64,000 nt of DNA, from contig JADJTQ010000003.1 of the NCBI GenBank assembly GCA_016711125.1, forward strand, positions 806,001 through 870,000, written 5' to 3'. Shown here one piece after another: positions 28,574-37,363 of this stretch. The position numbers and the translations under genes were made by a program. Under the pieces are notes generated by a model. It was not told the origin of the DNA. It saw only the letters and a program-made list of their open reading frames with translations, and searched no databases. The stretch is from Saprospiraceae bacterium. GTDB taxonomy: Bacteria > Bacteroidota > Bacteroidia > Chitinophagales > Saprospiraceae. Positions within the stretch are counted from its first letter, which is position 1, and every line of letters begins with the position of its first letter.

Positions 28574-29556
28574 TTGTTCTGTTTTTGCTTTAACAAGATA
28601 CGGCTGTTTCCTCCAACTTCCAATCCGGCCATCGATCCCCGGGCTTCAATAAGCTCGTGTCTACTCTGGTATCTTATTTCATGAGATGCCTGAATACTTT
28701 CGTTAACCTTACCGGTCATTGCACCCTTTTGAGGAGCAATAAGATCAGTACCTTCCTTTTGCCAGGCCTTCACCGTCAGGTGACTTTCCTTGTCCGAAAA
28801 AGACATTTCAACCCAGTCCTGCTGCAGATCGAGAGACATCTTTGCATGGGTATACGTGGTGAATACCTTAATCTTTCCGTTGACATAAACGATGGCCAGG
28901 AATCCTATAAAGTGACTGCCCAACCAAGGAATATGGGCTACCGAGGCCATTACCGAAAGACGCTCATGGTGTTCAAAATTATTACATTGGGTCCAGACCC
29001 AGGCCTCCGGAAACGAAGTACCCCAGTCCTTTTCAATATAGCCCTTTCCGCCCGTGAAGTCGATTAGTTTATCATTGAGCATAAGAGCTCCCTCCAAACG
29101 ATGGTCGATACTCACCAGTCCATGATAACATTGCATGAAGGGTACAAATGAATACCAACCCATGATGCCTGGTGACAAAAACGAACCCTCATATGGCACC
29201 GTGTCTAGGAATCTGACAGAACCGGATAGATGGGGTAAATGAAGATTGATCTGATTATCACTGAAGTTATTTTCACCTACAGCTATTTCAAAGCGTTGGC
29301 TATCTGCTGTAAAAGCCGCCAGATCAAATTCCTCATACCGGCTTGTTTTGCGAATGCCGTCCATTGTCTGAATGAAAGCATGATTTCCCGTTTCACTACA
29401 AGAGATACCTGGTATGACAGCGATTGCGTGTTGATGATCAGCAGAGATTAGTTTATAGTACCAGCCTTCAAAATAACGGTGTTTCTTCCCCCATCCTTGA
29501 AACATAGGTGGTCTCCAGATCGCCCTTAGCCGCCTCAGAAAATGATCAAAGTTCAT
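28570..29556 (-). CDS. Tocopherol-cyclase-like protein
   Basis: The 328-residue protein matches the tocopherol cyclase family pattern: an N-terminal MFQGWGKKHRYFEGWYYKLIS, a central GKGYIEKDWGTSFPEAWVWTQCNNF (the family signature) and a C-terminal beta half. In plants and cyanobacteria the family closes the chromanol ring of vitamin E. Bacterial relatives outside cyanobacteria have no proven substrate, so the activity here is inference. There is no signal peptide. It is coupled to an SDR. Confidence 0.8.
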   Translation of the reverse strand: MNFDHFLRRLRAIWRPPMFQGWGKKHRYFEGWYYKLISADHQHAIAVIPGISCSETGNHAFIQTMDGIRKTSRYEEFDLAAFTADSQRFEIAVGENNFSDNQINLHLPHLSGSVRFLDTVPYEGSFLSPGIMGWYSFVPFMQCYHGLVSIDHRLEGALMLNDKLIDFTGGKGYIEKDWGTSFPEAWVWTQCNNFEHHERLSVMASVAHIPWLGSHFIGFLAIVYVNGKIKVFTTYTHAKMSLDLQQDWVEMSFSDKESHLTVKAWQKEGTDLIAPQKGAMTGKVNESIQASHEIRYQSRHELIEARGSMAGLEVGGNSRILLKQKQNK

Positions 29557-29631
29557 GTATGGTCTCCGGTTTACAAAGTCTTATTCATGTCAAGAAACGA
29601 TAATCTCTGCTGTGAATTCGGTATTTCTATC

Positions 29632-29639
29632 TATTTTTG
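29632..29639 (+). promoter_or_regulatory. -7 box before the alpha-oxoamine synthase gene
   Basis: TATTTTTG, 31 bp before the ATG, matches the Bacteroidota TAnnTTTG box. No convincing -33 TTTG is visible. Confidence 0.5.
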
Positions 29640-29670
29640 CCGTCGTTTTATTAAACTCAATAGTTAAGAT

Positions 29671-30918
29671 ATGGATCTGTTTAAAAGGATAAGGGAAAAT
29701 GCCGGACCATTGGGCAAGTATGCAGATGTATCAGAAGGGTACTACATTTTTCCTAAGCTAGAGGGCGAAATTGGCAGCCGGATGATGTTTGATGGAAAAG
29801 AGATGATTGTTTGGAGTATCAACAATTACCTGGGATTGGCCAATCATCCGGAGGTGAGAAAGGTCGATGCAGATAGCGCTGCTCAATGGGGTATGGCCTA
29901 TCCGATGGGATCCAGGATGATGTCGGGCAATACGAAATATCACGGTCAATTGGAAAATGAATTGGCAAGTTTTGTGCAGAAACCGGCGGGTCTCCTGGTC
30001 AACTTCGGATATCAGGCAATGACCTCAGCCATCGATGCGCTTTTGTCACGCAAGGATGTTGTCGTATATGATGCGGAATGCCATGCCTGTATAGTCGATG
30101 GGGGTCGGAAGCATCTGGGACAACGTTTTGCTTTTGATCATAATAATATGGAAAGCCTTGAAAAAAACCTGGGCCGGGCAAAAGCTCTCACCGACAAAAC
30201 TGGTGGAGGTATTATGGTGATTTCGGAAGGAGTTTTTGGTATGGGTGGCGAGCAAGGCGACCTTAAGGGCATAGTCGCATTAAAAAAGCACTATGATTTC
30301 AGACTTCTGGTCGACGATGCTCATGGATTTGGCACTATAGGTAAAACCGGGGCTGGAGCTGGTGAGGAACAAGGTGTCCAGGACGAAATCGATGTATACT
30401 TTTCAACCTTTGCCAAAAGTATGGCAGGTATTGGAGCTTTCCTGGCTGGTGAGCCCGATATCATGCAGTATCTGAAGTACAATATGCGTTCGCAAATCTT
30501 TGCCAAATCTTTGCCGATGCCTTTTGTGATCGGAGGATTGAAGAGACTGGACCTACTGAGGAAAAATCCTGAGCTGAAAGATAAACTCTGGACGATTGCG
30601 ACGGCATTGCAAACGGGACTGAGAGAACGCGGTTTTAATCTGGGTGCCACCACATCCTGTGTGACTCCGGTTGTATTGGAAGGTTCGGTAGATGAGGCCA
30701 CCCAAATGGTAAACGACTTACGCAAAAATTATGGAATCTTTTGTTCCATTGTTGTTTATCCGGTGATCCCTAAAGGAATGATTATTCTCCGCTTGATTCC
30801 GACGGCAGCGCATACCCTGGAAGAAGTGGACATCACGCTTGAAGCGTTTTCAGCAGTGGCGGAAAAACTATCGAAAGGTACCTATAATGAAGGATTTGCG
30901 GAAGCGAGAATCGCTTGA
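29671..30918 (+). CDS. Alpha-oxoamine synthase family enzyme (serine palmitoyltransferase / KBL-like)
   Basis: PLP enzyme joining an acyl-CoA to an amino acid. The 415-residue protein has NNYLGLANHPEVRK, GSRMMSGNTKYHGQLE, LVDDAHGFGTIGKTGAG and the PLP-lysine motif FSTFAKSMAGIGAF. The C-terminal MIILRLIPTAAHTLEEVD is typical of the family. Serine palmitoyltransferase (sphingolipid synthesis, a Bacteroidota trait), glycine C-acetyltransferase and 8-amino-7-oxononanoate synthase cannot be told apart here. No biotin genes are adjacent, and the long N-terminal extension favours the first. Confidence 0.8.
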   Translation: MDLFKRIRENAGPLGKYADVSEGYYIFPKLEGEIGSRMMFDGKEMIVWSINNYLGLANHPEVRKVDADSAAQWGMAYPMGSRMMSGNTKYHGQLENELASFVQKPAGLLVNFGYQAMTSAIDALLSRKDVVVYDAECHACIVDGGRKHLGQRFAFDHNNMESLEKNLGRAKALTDKTGGGIMVISEGVFGMGGEQGDLKGIVALKKHYDFRLLVDDAHGFGTIGKTGAGAGEEQGVQDEIDVYFSTFAKSMAGIGAFLAGEPDIMQYLKYNMRSQIFAKSLPMPFVIGGLKRLDLLRKNPELKDKLWTIATALQTGLRERGFNLGATTSCVTPVVLEGSVDEATQMVNDLRKNYGIFCSIVVYPVIPKGMIILRLIPTAAHTLEEVDITLEAFSAVAEKLSKGTYNEGFAEARIA

Positions 30919-31578
30919 TGTCTGATAAGTAAACTTAAAGAATCCTAGAAGTTAATTTCTTAGATTATTTCACGGGTTTATTACCGGTAATAGATGCCGT
31001 TTCCCATTGGGATATATATAGATTGTACCGATAAGTATGTCTTTATGAACACTATTAGGCTGCCGGAGGTACAATCCAAATGGATAATTTGTATGCACTT
31101 TAGTCAAATCCAACTTTGTTTCCTGGGTTATTCAGTAATTAGGTGAAGTACTATCTTACCTAAGCCATGACCTCAGATGCCACGATCCAAAGTACAGTAT
31201 CTTTGTCCTCAATTGTATAATGAATTCTTACGGCAATGTCTTGTGATACTTCCTTTTTACAATCTTGCTGAACTTTACGACCGTAGGTTACTAGCGGATT
31301 GAGGATATTAAACCAATTATTCCCATCGAAAATGTAAGTTAAATGACGGCAGCTATTGCTTTAGAGTGGTGCTGGGTGGAGACTAAAACGGGTCTGAGTA
31401 TAATAGAAATAGGATCCATTGCCATCCTTATTTTTCCGATTCGTCAAGGTCACATGCGGTCAACATACATATTGACATCAAGAGGCTTCAAGTATTCTAT
31501 GTATCAGGAGGACCTTGTGTGTAAGGACGGTCCGAAGCTTGAATTTAGCCATTTTCCAGCCATTTCGTAAAAAGCATA
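30919..31578. other. Intergenic region with a possible gene remnant
   Basis: No intact gene in about 660 bp. On the minus strand 31160-31364 is open without a start codon and reads YGRKVQQDCKKEVSQDIAVR, then HYTIEDKDTVLWIVA and a stop, with protein-like composition. The frame is closed by stops upstream. It looks like the C-terminal end of a lost gene, but I cannot name the family. Confidence 0.35.
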
Positions 31579-31586
31579 GAACGTGC
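31579..31586. repeat. Left target-site duplication of element copy 2
   Basis: GAACGTGC, repeated exactly at 32127-32134 and abutting the element's terminal inverted repeat on both sides. Confidence 0.85.
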
Positions 31587-32126
31587 GTGTGTATGACATA
31601 TTTCCCTAATATGTGAAAACCATGAAAAAAATTTGATTTTATTTGTTTGTTCTTTTGGCTTGCCCCAAAAGAACCAAAAAGTCAAGGCTTTCGGCATTTC
31701 TTAACGGCGAAATAACCGGAAAATCCTAAACAAAATGAAACTCGCTTTGGTCTTCCTACCTTGCCGCTTTGTTCAAGATTACTTGGTTTTTCTGCTTGTT
31801 TTAATCGTTCCGATCAGCTCAAACACCATTTTGTTTTTAACGGATTTTTCGTCTATTTCGCCTAAAATGCCGAAGGCTGGTCCCTAGACCTTCCAGGAAG
31901 GTCTTCACTATGTCGCTGCTCTCATCGTTCTTATTTCTTTATGCCTATGCTTGTCAGCTTTTGCCATTTTATCTCACAATTTGTTGTTTAAGGTCCGTCG
32001 ATTGTATCTCAACAGGCTTGTTCGAATTATTTCCCTTCGGATCTATGAACCTTGACTAAGTAAATCAATCAGGGGATCGTCCAACGCTGCTCCAGTGCGT
32101 TGCTTGGGGAGATTTGTCATGCACAC
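31587..32126. mobile_element. 540-bp miniature inverted-repeat element, copy 2
   Basis: Near-identical to 8968-9507, with the same terminal inverted repeats (GTGTGTATGACATATTT inward from the left, GTGTGCATGACAAATCT inward from the right) but a different 8-bp flanking duplication, GAACGTGC. This shows independent insertion rather than segmental copying. It carries the same internal hairpins (arms 31690-31737 and 31827-31874) and no transposase gene. It ends 149 bp before the histidine kinase start, so it lies in that gene's control region. Confidence 0.87.
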
Positions 32127-32134
32127 GAACGTGC
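32127..32134. repeat. Right target-site duplication of element copy 2
   Basis: GAACGTGC, the partner of 31579-31586. Confidence 0.85.
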
Positions 32135-32275
32135 TAGCTAGCTTCTGGATCACGGTGACCTGATTTTGCTGCAAATCCTTCGTATATTTGAATGGTTCAG
32201 GGAATACCCTCCCGTAATATTACCTAATTGAGATTATTGAACTAGAGTTCCATTCGTAAAAAGAAAATCGAGAAT

Positions 32276-33445
32276 ATGCCAAGTCCCGAACCTTCAGTAT
32301 TGGAAAGCGAAACTAATTTCAATGCCCTTTTTCAGTTTGCAACAATAGGCATTTTGGTCGTAAACCAGGATGGTCGAATTGTACAAGCTAATCCCAATGC
32401 TGATAAGTTGTTTGGCTATGACAGTAATGAGATGATAAATAAATCTCTGGAAATACTGCTTCCGACCAACCTTCGCAGGACCCATACCAAACATCGGGGT
32501 GAATACTTTGAGCAGCCAAGGGAGCGAGTCATGGGACAGGGAAAGGATTTATATGCTTTGAGGAAGGACGGCACTGAATTTCCAGTGGAAATAAGTTTGA
32601 GCCATTATGAATTTGATGGCCAGCGGTTGGCAGTGGCGTTTATAAACGACATAACCAAACGTAAGCAAATTGAGCAAAATCTCAGCGATCTTAATGCAAA
32701 TCTTGAACAAAAGATCCAGGAAAGAACCCAAGAGCTTGTTCAGACATTAGACCGGGAAAGGAATCTCAATGAAATGAAAAGTGTATTCGTTTCAATGGCC
32801 TCTCACGAATTCCGCACTCCTTTAAGTACTATCCTTTCCAGTGTTTCATTAATTCATCGATATATTGAGATTGGTCAAGTTGAGAATTGTGGAAAACATG
32901 TGAAACGGATCAAGAACTCGGTACAGAGTCTAACTATCATAATGAATGATTTCCTTTCTTTGGATAAACTTGAGAATGGTAAAGTTGCGGCAGTAAAGAG
33001 TATGTTCGACCTGAGGGCATTATCGGTTAATATAGTTGATGAATTGGAAAGCAGCTTGAAGGATGGTCAAAATATTCACTACATGCATAAGGGAGACATT
33101 GAAGCATTCCTTGATAGTAAATTTATTCGAATTGTAATGCTGAACCTGCTTTCGAATGCAATAAAGTATTCCGAGAAAGATATTAAACTGAATACTGAAG
33201 TTGATGACAAGCAGATATCCATTGTCGTAGAGGACAGAGGCATAGGAATTCCAATAGAAGAACAAAAGAACCTATTTGGGAAGTTTTTTAGAGCAAAAAA
33301 TGCAATGAAAATACAAGGTACAGGCCTCGGGCTCCACATCGTGAAACGATATATTGGGTTACTAGATGGAACAGTGGATTTCACAAGCAAACATGGTGAA
33401 GGCACAACCTTTGTCATACGTTTTGATAAACAGGTCAACTGCTGA
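32276..33445 (+). CDS. PAS-domain sensor histidine kinase
   Basis: Soluble two-component sensor of 389 residues. A PAS domain fills residues 15-130 (IGILVVNQDGRIVQANPNADKLFGY), a coiled-coil link follows (LEQKIQERTQELVQTLDRER), the phospho-acceptor is SMASHEFRTPLSTILSSV, and the ATPase has the N box (MLNLLSNAIKYS), G1 (VEDRGIGIPIEEQ) and G2 (GTGLGLHIVKRYI). There is no membrane helix, so the signal is probably internal. The receiver protein 193 bp downstream is its likely partner. Confidence 0.92.
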   Translation: MPSPEPSVLESETNFNALFQFATIGILVVNQDGRIVQANPNADKLFGYDSNEMINKSLEILLPTNLRRTHTKHRGEYFEQPRERVMGQGKDLYALRKDGTEFPVEISLSHYEFDGQRLAVAFINDITKRKQIEQNLSDLNANLEQKIQERTQELVQTLDRERNLNEMKSVFVSMASHEFRTPLSTILSSVSLIHRYIEIGQVENCGKHVKRIKNSVQSLTIIMNDFLSLDKLENGKVAAVKSMFDLRALSVNIVDELESSLKDGQNIHYMHKGDIEAFLDSKFIRIVMLNLLSNAIKYSEKDIKLNTEVDDKQISIVVEDRGIGIPIEEQKNLFGKFFRAKNAMKIQGTGLGLHIVKRYIGLLDGTVDFTSKHGEGTTFVIRFDKQVNC

Positions 33446-33638
33446 GCAATCCATTCTTACCAAAGGACATACGACATATAAATCGTTCTATCTGAGTCTA
33501 TTGATTACAATCAGAGTCTGAATCTCAATATACCTGATAGATTAAGGACCAATAAAACTTTCCGGCTGCGATGACGAATATCATCATATTGCGAATTTCA
33601 TCTGCATACTTTCGCAAGTAGTCCAATATGAATAGGCA

Positions 33639-34010
33639 TTGAAAACTGTTTTAGTAATTGAGAATAACCTTGAAATAAGAGAGAACATAGCAGAATTGCT
33701 AGTATTGGAAGGATTTGAAGTATTAACTGCTGAAAGGGGCACGCAAGGATACCAGTTAGCAAAAGCAAAGCATCCGAATATTGTGCTCTGTGATGAGTTT
33801 ATACCGGAAACCAGTGGACTTCATTTTCTCAAACTTATCAAAACCGATCAATCAACGGCAAAGATTCCTTTGATTTTCTTTTCTGCCGGAGGTGCTCCTA
33901 ATGCCGTTTCCATGGGCATTGAACAAGGTGCCGATGTATATCTCTCAAAACCATTCACAGATAAGGTTCTGCTGTCGACTCTCCGGTCACTTATAAATGG
34001 TAATTCATAG
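33639..34010 (+). CDS. Single-domain response regulator (receiver only)
   Basis: The 123-residue receiver reads MKTVLVIENNLEIRENIAELL. The phospho-Asp lies in NIVLCDEFIPETSG, the Ser switch in IFFSAGG and the Lys in YLSKPFTDKVL. The acidic pair usual at the end of beta-1 is Glu-Asn here rather than Asp-Asp or Glu-Asp, which may alter metal binding. The frame opens at a TTG; an ATG 11 bp upstream is out of frame, so a start-proximal indel is possible. No output domain is present. Confidence 0.8.
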   Translation: MKTVLVIENNLEIRENIAELLVLEGFEVLTAERGTQGYQLAKAKHPNIVLCDEFIPETSGLHFLKLIKTDQSTAKIPLIFFSAGGAPNAVSMGIEQGADVYLSKPFTDKVLLSTLRSLINGNS

Positions 34011-34112
34011 TTTTTCCGGGCATCGGCAACTGCGGGAAAATGAAGGATCGGTCGGGATATTCACAAGATTACTTGGTGTCGACATATGAAAACATAAAAA
34101 CAATGTTGGAAT

Positions 34113-34424
34113 GTCCCGGTTGAAAAGAGAACAGGTGAAAATGCAACCTTGTCAGGTCATACTTTCTACACTATTGGAGTAACGTTTGATTCGTTTAATG
34201 AAAACTTCTTTCAGGTTAATATGGGCGACAACTGGACCGATACGGAAATCGTCGCTGACAAAACTTATGCGCTTAGTGACTCCAGGACCGCTTTTGGACT
34301 CCACACCAACCAAGTTCTTTTGCCATGCTTGTTAATCATTAGTATGTTGACAGGAGGTGCCGTGTCATGTGAAATCCTAGATAGATGTATGTTCCTGCCG
34401 GTAGGTCAAGTGCTCTTACCATAA
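34113..34424 (+). pseudogene. Fragment of an unrecognised protein
   Basis: The plus strand from about 34113 reads NVPVEKRTGENATLSGHTF, YTIGVTFDSFNENFFQVNMG and DNWTDTEIVADKTYALSD, protein-like to about 34315. It has no proper start, and after LHTNQVLLPC the composition changes as it runs antisense into the T9SS tail fragment. I read it as a stranded piece of a beta-rich exported protein. Family unknown. Confidence 0.35.
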
Positions 34425-34590
34425 CTTCACCCGGCCCATGACCTTCGATATCGATTGATTCCAGCATTTGTCCGTTACTATTTAAAATCTGTATTTCTGC
34501 AGTTGTTGCCCCTTCAGGAATAGAGAAGGAGATCTTTGTTTCCGTGGTAAATGGATTTGGAATATTTTGCACCAGTAACATATAGCGTTA
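34339..34590 (-). pseudogene. Stranded T9SS C-terminal sorting domain
   Basis: Reads LLVQNIPNPFTTETKISFSI, then AEIQILNSNGQMLESIDI and GEVMVRALDLPAGTYIY, the beginning and middle of a type A T9SS sorting domain that would send a protein through the outer membrane. The final strand and the usual Lys-rich end are missing and replaced by unrelated sequence (LGFHMTRHLL). The upstream passenger is absent: the DNA is joined out of frame to the immunity-like gene near 34575-34590. Confidence 0.7.
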
Positions 34591-34937
34591 GCCCTTTCTT
34601 CTTATCATAATATTCTGATTCTTCTCCATACTGGTAAGCCGGTTTAATCAAAGCTTGAGGATTACGAAGACCGATTACGTCATCAAGTCCATAACCATAT
34701 AGTACATTATTTTCTTGAATGCTTCTGGGATTCTCTATCAAGCTTCCATCTACAAGCTTAATTAGCATAATGAAAATGTATGCTTCGCGAAATTCGTAAG
34801 TTATCTTAACGCCTGTTGTATTATTAAGATAGATTAATTCATATCCCCAATCTTCTTTTTGATAATTGAAAACCAAAATCAGATTCAAGGAATTTGAATT
34901 GCTCTTTTGTTATTACATCAAAATCTTTATTTGCCAT
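34580..34937 (-). pseudogene. Immunity-protein-like gene, frameshifted and truncated
   Basis: The ATG at 34937 gives MANKDFDVITKEQFKFLESD, then a shift in the A-run near 34855 moves the reading to KEDWGYELIYLNNTTGVKIT, followed by DGSLIENPRSIQENNVLYGY and ALIKPAYQYGEESEYYDKKK. Small acidic proteins of this kind are found beside Rhs/YD toxins in Bacteroidota, where they are thought to neutralise the toxin. The C-terminus is cut at the junction with the T9SS tail. The Rhs remnant directly upstream supports the call; the family name is not known to me. Confidence 0.55.
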
Positions 34938-34970
34938 AATTATCTTGGGATTACAGCAGTTGCCTCCTGA

Positions 34971-35438
34971 TCAAAGAGCCTCCCCGTCATAAATGTACCT
35001 GATCCACTCTCCGCTAACTAAGGTCACCAATACGGGTAGTTTGAGATATGTATCGTAATCGATTTGGCTGATGTTTTGATTCAGATCTTTTTTCAGACAG
35101 CCATCGGCTTAGTATTCATAATCGTCTGTGCCATTATTTCCATTCACAAAGTCGGTTTGGTGATCACCCGGCATCCCATCTTCCACCCGCATCAGATGAT
35201 TGCCCAGATTGGTATACGTCAGGTTGTCAATCTCGTCGTAGGCAGTGCCTTTCAAACCATTGCGCTTAAGAAGCTTCAGGTTGCCATTTTTATCGTAGAC
35301 TATCCCGCTCACGGTATGGTTTTCGCCATTGACTCCGGTATAGGTGGCGGTTTTAAACCGGCTGGCCGGATCGTACGTGTACAGATAGGTACGCTGCTGC
35401 TGGGGTGTCTGGTTTTCTGCCGACAGGATAGACTTGAT
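34971..35438 (-). pseudogene. Rhs/YD-repeat protein remnant
   Basis: Reads TYLYTYDPASRFKTATYTG, then VSGIVYDKNGNLKLLKRNG, AYDEIDNLTYTNLGNHLMRV and, after an in-frame TAA at 35109-35111, DGCLKKDLNQNISQIDYDTY. These are YD-type repeats from the core of an Rhs shell protein. The frame starts abruptly after a stop at 35439 and ends at 34971, with no shell N-terminus, core-closing motif or toxin domain. Only about 155 codons of a gene normally over 1000 codons long survive. Confidence 0.75.
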
Positions 35439-35451
35439 CTAAATCAATCCG

Positions 35452-36057
35452 TTAGGAGATGACCTCTGTTTCAGACGTCTCTATTTCAAAATCATCCACT
35501 TCCGTAACCTCACCCGCTTGTAAATCACTTAGGTGGAGATGTCCAATCCGGACCCGCAGCAAGCGTAAAGTTGGAAACCCTGCGGCGGCTGTCATCTTCC
35601 TTACTTGTCTATACTTGCCTTCCCCAATTACGATCGACAACCAGCTCGTAGGTCCATGCCTATCATCCCTAATTTTTTTTGCTAGGGCCTTAAAATTAGG
35701 AGCAGGATCCAGTTTACGCACCGCACAGGGCAACGTCATATACTTCGTACCTCTTATACCGATCTCCACTCCTTCTTCCAGCGATTTTATCGCCTCATCC
35801 GTAACATCTCCATCCACCTGCACGTAGTACTCCTTCTCTATTTTTTTACTCCGAACTTGTTCACTGACCTTCCCATCTGTCGTCAGTAATAATAGGCCCT
35901 CCGAATCCTCATCAAGGCGCCCAATAGCCATTATTCCATCAGGAAACGCTCCGAGCTCCCCCAACAACTTCTTGTTCCTTCGCTTATCTTGATTATTGAC
36001 GAACTGAGATAGGTAGCCAAAGGGCTTATGAATCTTATAGTGATGGTGCTCACACAT
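35452..36057 (-). CDS. RsuA/RluE-family pseudouridine synthase
   Basis: Converts a uridine of rRNA to pseudouridine. The 201-residue protein has the catalytic motif MAIGRLDEDSEGLLLLTTDG, with the Asp of GRLD, plus EKEYYVQVDGDVTDE and the C-terminal GEGKYRQVRKMTAAAGFPTLRLLRVRIG. It lacks an S4 domain, as in the short RluE type, but the exact target base cannot be read from sequence. Confidence 0.9.
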   Translation of the reverse strand: MCEHHHYKIHKPFGYLSQFVNNQDKRRNKKLLGELGAFPDGIMAIGRLDEDSEGLLLLTTDGKVSEQVRSKKIEKEYYVQVDGDVTDEAIKSLEEGVEIGIRGTKYMTLPCAVRKLDPAPNFKALAKKIRDDRHGPTSWLSIVIGEGKYRQVRKMTAAAGFPTLRLLRVRIGHLHLSDLQAGEVTEVDDFEIETSETEVIS

Positions 36058-36143
36058 TCCGATCTATCGTTTATCTAATCCATCCTTCGAAACCCAAAAA
36101 TAAGATAAATGACCACTTTTCGACTCCCCACCAACCAATCCGC

Positions 36144-37280
36144 CTAGCTATCAATGTCTTTATGATAGCAGCGCCGTTTTTTATGCTGCCGCATATCATA
36201 TCCCCTCCAAAGATTTTGCACATCGTAATTGGACTCAAGTTCCGGATTTGTCTCGGCCTTTTTGATGCCATAACGGATGCAGGTCTGAATTATCTTATGG
36301 AAGATTAGGGCAGTTACCCCTTTGTTTTGTAAATCAGGTCTTACCGCAATCAGATAAAGGTCAGCCCTTTCATTTTTTTTCATGGCCCGGCGAAGGTGAA
36401 AAATACCAAAAGGCAGAAGCCGCCCACGTGCTTTCTGCAGGGCAATTGAAAAGGATGGCATGGTGATGCCAAAACCCGCCAGCTTACCATATTGATCGAC
36501 AATGATACTGATGAACTCAGGATTAATGAAAGTGAGATATTGCTTAATAAAAAGATTAATCTGAGCCTGGGTATGTGGAATAAATCCCTCCAAATCTTTA
36601 TAGGCCAGATTAATTAATTCAAATATTTGTAATCCGATATCATACAATTCTTTTTTACTTCTGGGCTGATATTCATCCAGTTGATATCTCTTTTTGATCA
36701 TATCAGCAAACTTGGTGACCCGGTCTGGAATGGCAGTGGGAACGGTGGCTTCAAATTCCTTCCAATCAACCAGCTTTTGAAAACCCAAATTTTCTAAATG
36801 CTCAGCATAATAAGGATAATTGTAGATGACGGCCATGGTGGCGAGCTCATCGAATCCTTCAATGAGCAAACCAGCTTTGTCCATATTTGAGAAGCCGTAA
36901 GGGCCTTTGATCACCTGACATCCCCTCTGCCTTGCCCAAGCCTCAACCGCACTAAAAAGTGCTGATGATACTTCAGGGCTATCTATAAAATCAACCCAGC
37001 CAAACCTGGCAGTACGTTTTTCAGCTCCATTGTTTTCCTGATGGTTGATGATGCCCGCTATTCTACCAACTATTTTTCCATGTTGGGTAGCCAGAAAAAG
37101 CTTAGACTCACAGTGTTCAAATGCCGGGTTTTCTTTCGGATCGAAAGCCTGAAGTTCTGCAGATCTTAAGGGAGGTACATAATTGGCTGCTCCTTTATAT
37201 AAAATATATTGAAAATCAACAAACCTTCTGAGGTCAGGCTTACTTTCTACAGTTGATACTTCAATTTGGTTCGATGACAT
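36144..37280 (-). CDS. GNAT-like acyltransferase family protein
   Basis: Bacteroidota-conserved protein of 378 residues with unknown substrate. The N-terminal half holds an acetyltransferase-like segment (ESKLFLATQHGKIVGRIAGI) and the C-terminal half a second (LYLIAVRPDLQNKGVTALIFHKIIQTCI) with a CoA-loop-like pattern, so a double GNAT fold is likely. The frame is intact. A TACTTTTG promoter box and a hairpin lie in its leader. Confidence 0.75.
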   Translation of the reverse strand: MSSNQIEVSTVESKPDLRRFVDFQYILYKGAANYVPPLRSAELQAFDPKENPAFEHCESKLFLATQHGKIVGRIAGIINHQENNGAEKRTARFGWVDFIDSPEVSSALFSAVEAWARQRGCQVIKGPYGFSNMDKAGLLIEGFDELATMAVIYNYPYYAEHLENLGFQKLVDWKEFEATVPTAIPDRVTKFADMIKKRYQLDEYQPRSKKELYDIGLQIFELINLAYKDLEGFIPHTQAQINLFIKQYLTFINPEFISIIVDQYGKLAGFGITMPSFSIALQKARGRLLPFGIFHLRRAMKKNERADLYLIAVRPDLQNKGVTALIFHKIIQTCIRYGIKKAETNPELESNYDVQNLWRGYDMRQHKKRRCYHKDIDS

Positions 37281-37308
37281 AGTTTCTGAGGTTCAATGTA
37301 CACATTCT

Positions 37309-37342
37309 GTTCTGCAATCTGCCCAAGAAGATTTGGCAGAAC
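37309..37342 (-). promoter_or_regulatory. Leader hairpin before the GNAT-like gene
   Basis: GTTCTGCAATCT pairs with AGATT-TG-GCAGAAC (12 paired bases with a 2-base bulge) around an 8-base loop. It sits between a -7 box (37364-37371) and the ATG at 37280. No U-tract follows, so an operator or leader structure is likelier than a terminator. Confidence 0.4.
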
Positions 37343-37363
37343 ACTTGCTAAAGTAGTGAACTT

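Noticed and set aside
31343..31570. 75-codon plus-strand frame before element copy 2
   Set aside because: No recognisable protein pattern, no ribosome-binding site, and it overlaps the more protein-like minus-strand remnant.
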